From: Rhodamnia argentea
Taxonomy: Eukaryota > Streptophyta > Magnoliopsida > Myrtales > Myrtaceae
Length of the DNA stretch: 64,000 nt
Assembly (NCBI RefSeq): GCF_020921035.1
Contig: NC_063157.1
Coordinates: 6,506,501-6,570,500, forward strand
Reading direction: 5' to 3'
Shown here: positions 60,220 through 64,000 of the stretch, in pieces
Position numbering within the stretch: the first letter of the stretch is position 1
How the letters are laid out: each line of letters starts with the position of its first letter
Notes under the pieces: model-generated
Databases searched by the model: none
What the model saw: the letters and a program-made list of their open reading frames with translations, nothing else
Told to the model about the DNA's origin: nothing
Position numbers and translations under genes: made by a program

Positions 60220-60564
60220 GGGAAAAGTACACTAAAAGTGTCATAACTTGTGTACGGCGTTCACTTGAGTGCCATAACTTTTAAAACGTTCACTTAAGTG
60301 TCATAATTTTTTAAAATCGTTCACTTGAGTGCTATAGTAACCTTTCCGGCATGCCATGTTAGCTTTCCGGCGTGCTACAAGTAACTTTTTCGGGTGCCAT
60401 TTCAGCTTTCCGGCTGCCACATCAGCTTTTCCGGCGTCCATGTCAACATGGCACTTAAGTGAACGATTTTTGAAAGTTATGGCACTTAAGTGAACGTTTT
60501 GAAAGTTATGACACTCAAGTGAACGCCGTACAAAAGTTATAGTACTTCTAGTGTGCTTTTCTCC
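60220..60564. mobile_element. Mutator-like MITE, copy 3 (GGGAAAAGTACACT family)
   Basis: This 345-bp element has the family termini, flanked by a perfect 9-bp duplication ATTAACAAC at 60211-60219 and 60565-60573. It is inserted in the copia coding region, so it is younger than the copia element. Confidence 0.9.
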
Positions 60565-62207
60565 ATTAACAACAATATGTACAATGTTAATGTAAATGAT
60601 TTTTTTTTCTTTAATTGTATCTTCTCAAAATGTGAATATTAATATAAATGTTTAGCATGCTAGACTGGGTCACATTGGGTTAGATAAAATGAAAAGATTA
60701 GTTAGAGAATGCCTTTTAGGATCAATCGCTAATATCAATTTACCCACAATTGAACATTGTCTAGCGGGAAAAACAACTAGAAAATCATTTGGTGAAGGAA
60801 TTAGAGCTGAATTTCCATTGCAATTAGTACATTCTGATATTTGTGGTCCATTGAATGTGAGGGTGAGGCATGGAGCCTCATATTTCATTACATTTATAGA
60901 TGACTTCACGTGCTTCAATTATGTTTTTCTAATCTCTCATAAATAAGAAGCATTAGATTGCTTTAGACAATATATGAGTTTAGTAGAGAATCGGTTAAAC
61001 AAAACAATAAAAATATTAAGAACTGATCGCGGACATGAGTACTATCTGAGCAATTCAAGTCTCTTTGTGATGAAAAAGGTATCAAAAGGCAATTGACTAT
61101 TCCTTATACCCCGCAACAAAATGAGGTTGCTGAGAGAAGGAATAGAACCCCATTAGAAATGGTTAGGTCTTTGATGGTACGAGCAAATTTACCGATCTCT
61201 TTTTGGAGATATGCGTTATTAACTACTGCATATATACTTTACCGTGTGCCTTATAAGTCGGTCACTTCCACTCCTTATGAATTATGGACTAGTAGAAAAC
61301 CAGATTTAACTAGGCTGCGACCTTGGGGGTGCGCAGGATATGTTCATGACTCTTCCCATAAATATGAAAAATTAGGTCATAGAGGGAAGAAATGTATCTT
61401 TATTAGATACTCTGAGCACTTCAAACGGTATGTGTTCATAGGTGAATAGGCTGATGGAAATGTGACTAAAATGGAATCACGAGATATCACGTTCTTAGAG
61501 AATGATTTTCCTAGTAGAGGTGAAATTGATAAGGATTTACTATTATATGAGATGGAAAATCCCGATAACACACCCACTAATGTTGATGAAGAAAATAATG
61601 ATTTACCTCAACATACTGACCTAATGGAAGTGTTGCATCGTCTAGTGAATTGAATTCACAAGGACTTCAGTTACGTAAAAGTAATCGTACAAGCAGTCCT
61701 CGTTATCATTTTGAGATTGAAGGGGAAGCATTTATCGTTGCTTCACAAGATGATGCAGAGCCTAAGACAGTTGAAGAGGCTTTCTCATCTCTTGATAAGG
61801 AGGAATGAAAAAATGCTTTGGAAGATGAAATGGAGTCTATGAGAGCAAACCATATTTGAGACTTGGTTGATCTACCACCCCGACACAAAGCAATTGGAAA
61901 TAAATGGATTTTCATGATCAAACGTAGGGCGGATGGATCCGTTGAAAAGTATAAGACTCGCTTTGTGGCAAAAGGCTATACTCAACAAGAAGGTATAGAC
62001 TATGAGGAAACTTTTTCACCAGTTATAAGGTTTGCCTCCATATGCCTTATCCTAGCTATAGTCGCAAATTTAGACTTAGAATTACATCAAATGGAAGTAA
62101 AGACAACATTTCTCAATGGAGAACTAGATGAAGAAATCTATATGAAGCAACCGATAGGTTTCATAGTTAAAGGCTAAGAGCAAAAAGTTTACAAGCTTCA
62201 TCGTTCG

Positions 62208-64000
62208 ATATATGGCCTTAAGCAATCGTCCGGACAGTGGTACCTTCATTTTCATCAAGCCATAACTTCTTTTGGGTTTATGATGATCGAAGAAGATCAC
62301 TATGTGTATGTTAAACGATCTGAGGATAAATTTGTGATTTTATCACTCTATGTGGATGATATTCTGCTATTTGGGAATGATAAGGGTCTAGTTATAACCA
62401 TAAAAGAATGGTTGTCCTCCACTTTTGAAATGAAGGACATGGGAGAAGCTGCTTATATTTTGGGAGTTAAGGTAGAAAGAGATCATTCATAACTCCTTCT
62501 TGCTCTATCTCAAGAGTCGTATATTAAAAAAATTCTTGAACGATTCAATATGCAGCATTGTAATCCCATTGATACCACTATCATGCAAGGCGAACGGCTG
62601 AGTTCTGAGATGTGTCCTAAGACTCCAAAAGAAAAGAAAGAAATGGAAACTGCTCCTTACTCTAGTGCTACCGGGAGTTTAAAGTATGCTATGACGTGTA
62701 CTCGACCCGACATATGTCATGCCGTTCGATATATGGCCTTAAGCAATCATCCAGATAGTGGTACCTTCGTTTTCATCAAGCCATAACTTCTTTTGGGTTT
62801 ATGATGGTCGAAGAAGATCGCTATGTGTATGTCAAACGATCTGAGGATAAATTTGTGATTTTATCACTTTATCCGGATGATATTCTGTTAGCCGAGAATG
62901 ATAAGGGTCTAGTTATAACCATAAAAGAATGGTTGTCCTCCACTTTTGAAATGAAGGACACGGGAGAAGCTGCTTATATTTTGGGAGTTAAGGTAGAAAG
63001 AGATTGTTCATAATGCCTTCTTGCTCTATCTCAAGAGTCCTATATTGAAAAACTTCTTGAACGATTCAATATGCAGCATTGTAATCCCATTGATACCACT
63101 ATCATGCAAGGCGAACGGCTGAGTTCTGAGATGTGTCCTAAGACTCCAAAAGAAAAGAAAGAAATGGAAACTGTTCTTTACTCTAGTGCTATCGGGAGTT
63201 TAATGTATGCTATGACGTGTACTCGACCCGACATATGTCATGCCGTTCGATATATGGCCTTAAGCAATCATCCAGATAGTGGTACCTTCGTTTTCATCAA
63301 GCCATAACTTCTTTTGGGTTTATGATGGTCGAAGAAGATCGCTATGTGTATGTCAAACGATCTGAGGATAAATTTGTGATTTTATCACTTTATCCGGATG
63401 ATATTCTGTTAGCTGGGAATGATAAGGGTCTAGTTATAACCATAAAAGAATGGTTGTCCTCCACTTTTGAAATGAAGGACACGGGAGAAGCTGCTTATAT
63501 TTTGGGAGTTAAGGTAGAAAGAGATTGTTCATAATGCCTTCTTGCTCTATCTCAAGAGTCCTATATTGAAAAACTTCTTGAACGATTCAATATGCAGCAT
63601 TGTAATCCCATTGATACCACTATCATGCAAGGCGAACGGCTGAGTTTCGAGATGTGTCCTAAGACTCCAAAAGAAAAGAAAGAAATGGAAACTGTTCTTT
63701 ACTCTAGTGCTATCGGGAGTTTAATGTATGCTATGACGTGTACTCGACCCGACATATGTCATGCCGTTCGATATATGGCCTTAAGCAATCATCCAGATAG
63801 TGGTACCTTCGTTTTCATCAAGCCATAACTTCTTTTGGGTTTATGATGGTCGAAGAAGATCGCTATGTGTATGTCAAACGATCTGAGGATAAATTTGTGA
63901 TTTTATCACTTTATCCGGATGATATTCTGTTAGCTGGGAATGATAAGGGTCTAGTTATAACCATAAAAGAATGGTTGTCCTCCACTTTTGAAATGAAGGA
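62208..64000 (+). repeat. 521-bp tandem array derived from copia RT/RNase H
   Basis: A unit starting near CGTTCGATATATGGCCTTAA recurs at about 62208, 62729, 63250 and 63771, a period of 521 bp; the last copy runs off the window. Each carries VYVKRSEDKF, an RT catalytic-type box, KEWLSSTFEMKD, and the CTRPDICHAVRYMALSNH junction. Copies 2 and 3 are almost identical; copy 1 differs at more sites (YVDD versus YPDD). The junction falls in a stretch (GTTCGATATATGGCCTTAAG) present both in RT and at the end of the unit, suggesting origin by recombination at short homology. Confidence 0.93.

Larger units (their letters stand above)
57130..64000 (+). mobile_element. Ty1/copia retrotransposon, fossil, truncated by window end
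   Basis: A likely 5' LTR ends ACA near 57496 and contains three GAAGAGGTG-type units (57145-57205). It is followed by a degraded initiator-Met primer site (CGTATTAGAGCCCAGGTT) and an unusually long leader of about 1.4 kb. Coding pieces in copia order are gag (from about 58940), zinc knuckle CYNCGKMGHFTREC (59733), protease WTIDSGATDHV (59870), integrase (60660-61450; HSDICGP, TPYELW) and reverse transcriptase (61860-62490; YVDDILLFG). The RT/RNase H part then becomes a 521-bp tandem array. A MITE splits the element at 60220-60564. The copy is broken in several places. The LTR start is approximate and the 3' LTR is outside the window. Confidence 0.85.

Overview
This window reads as nuclear DNA of a flowering plant, probably a woody eudicot. 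It holds plant-specific gene families (class III peroxidase, plant cysteine oxidase, RABA GTPase, serine carboxypeptidase-like, aspartyl protease family, IRE1-type kinase/RNase, GDP-mannose 4,6-dehydratase), GT-AG introns, plant LTR-retrotransposon lineages, and a nuclear copy of the mitochondrial gene mttB. I loosely recall expanded sensor-less IRE1-like families in Myrtaceae such as Eucalyptus, but the species is not established here.

Layout. 1-0.9 kb: one exon of an unrecognised minus-strand gene. 1.45-10.1 kb: nested retroelements, namely a Ty3/gypsy element with a short LTR that is split by a 2.8-kb solo LTR with a 5-bp target duplication, then a second long LTR. 11-12.2 kb: dead RABA GTPase gene. 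13.6-27.2 kb: two inverted LTRs of one Tat-lineage family bracket a 5'-truncated LINE, a decayed carboxypeptidase gene and a decayed plant cysteine oxidase gene; the right LTR is followed by gypsy integrase. 27.4-31.6 kb: antisense ORFs including a plant mobile domain, part of the same Tat-type element. 32.4-35.6 kb: a twice-copied adenylate kinase fragment, then an apparently intact five-exon IRE1-like gene. 36.3-48.7 kb: two degenerate aspartyl protease copies and a peroxidase pseudogene, separated by a MITE and the mttB copy. 49.9-52.6 kb: a 346-bp duplication around an LTR fragment; one duplicate carries a MITE and the other is the matching empty site. 54.7-56 kb: an intact single-exon GMD-like gene, minus strand. 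57-64 kb: a Ty1/copia element whose reverse transcriptase region has become a 521-bp tandem array running off the right edge.

As a whole this is a gene graveyard: of about nine recognisable host genes or gene copies, only the IRE1-like gene and GMD look potentially functional. Several small DNA transposons (9-bp duplications, Mutator-like; 8-bp duplications, hAT-like) have landed in these genes and in the retroelements, giving an insertion order. I see no CRISPR array, rRNA, convincing tRNA or prokaryotic-style operon. The most unusual items are the IRE1-like protein with altered kinase and RNase active-site residues, and the 521-bp array.
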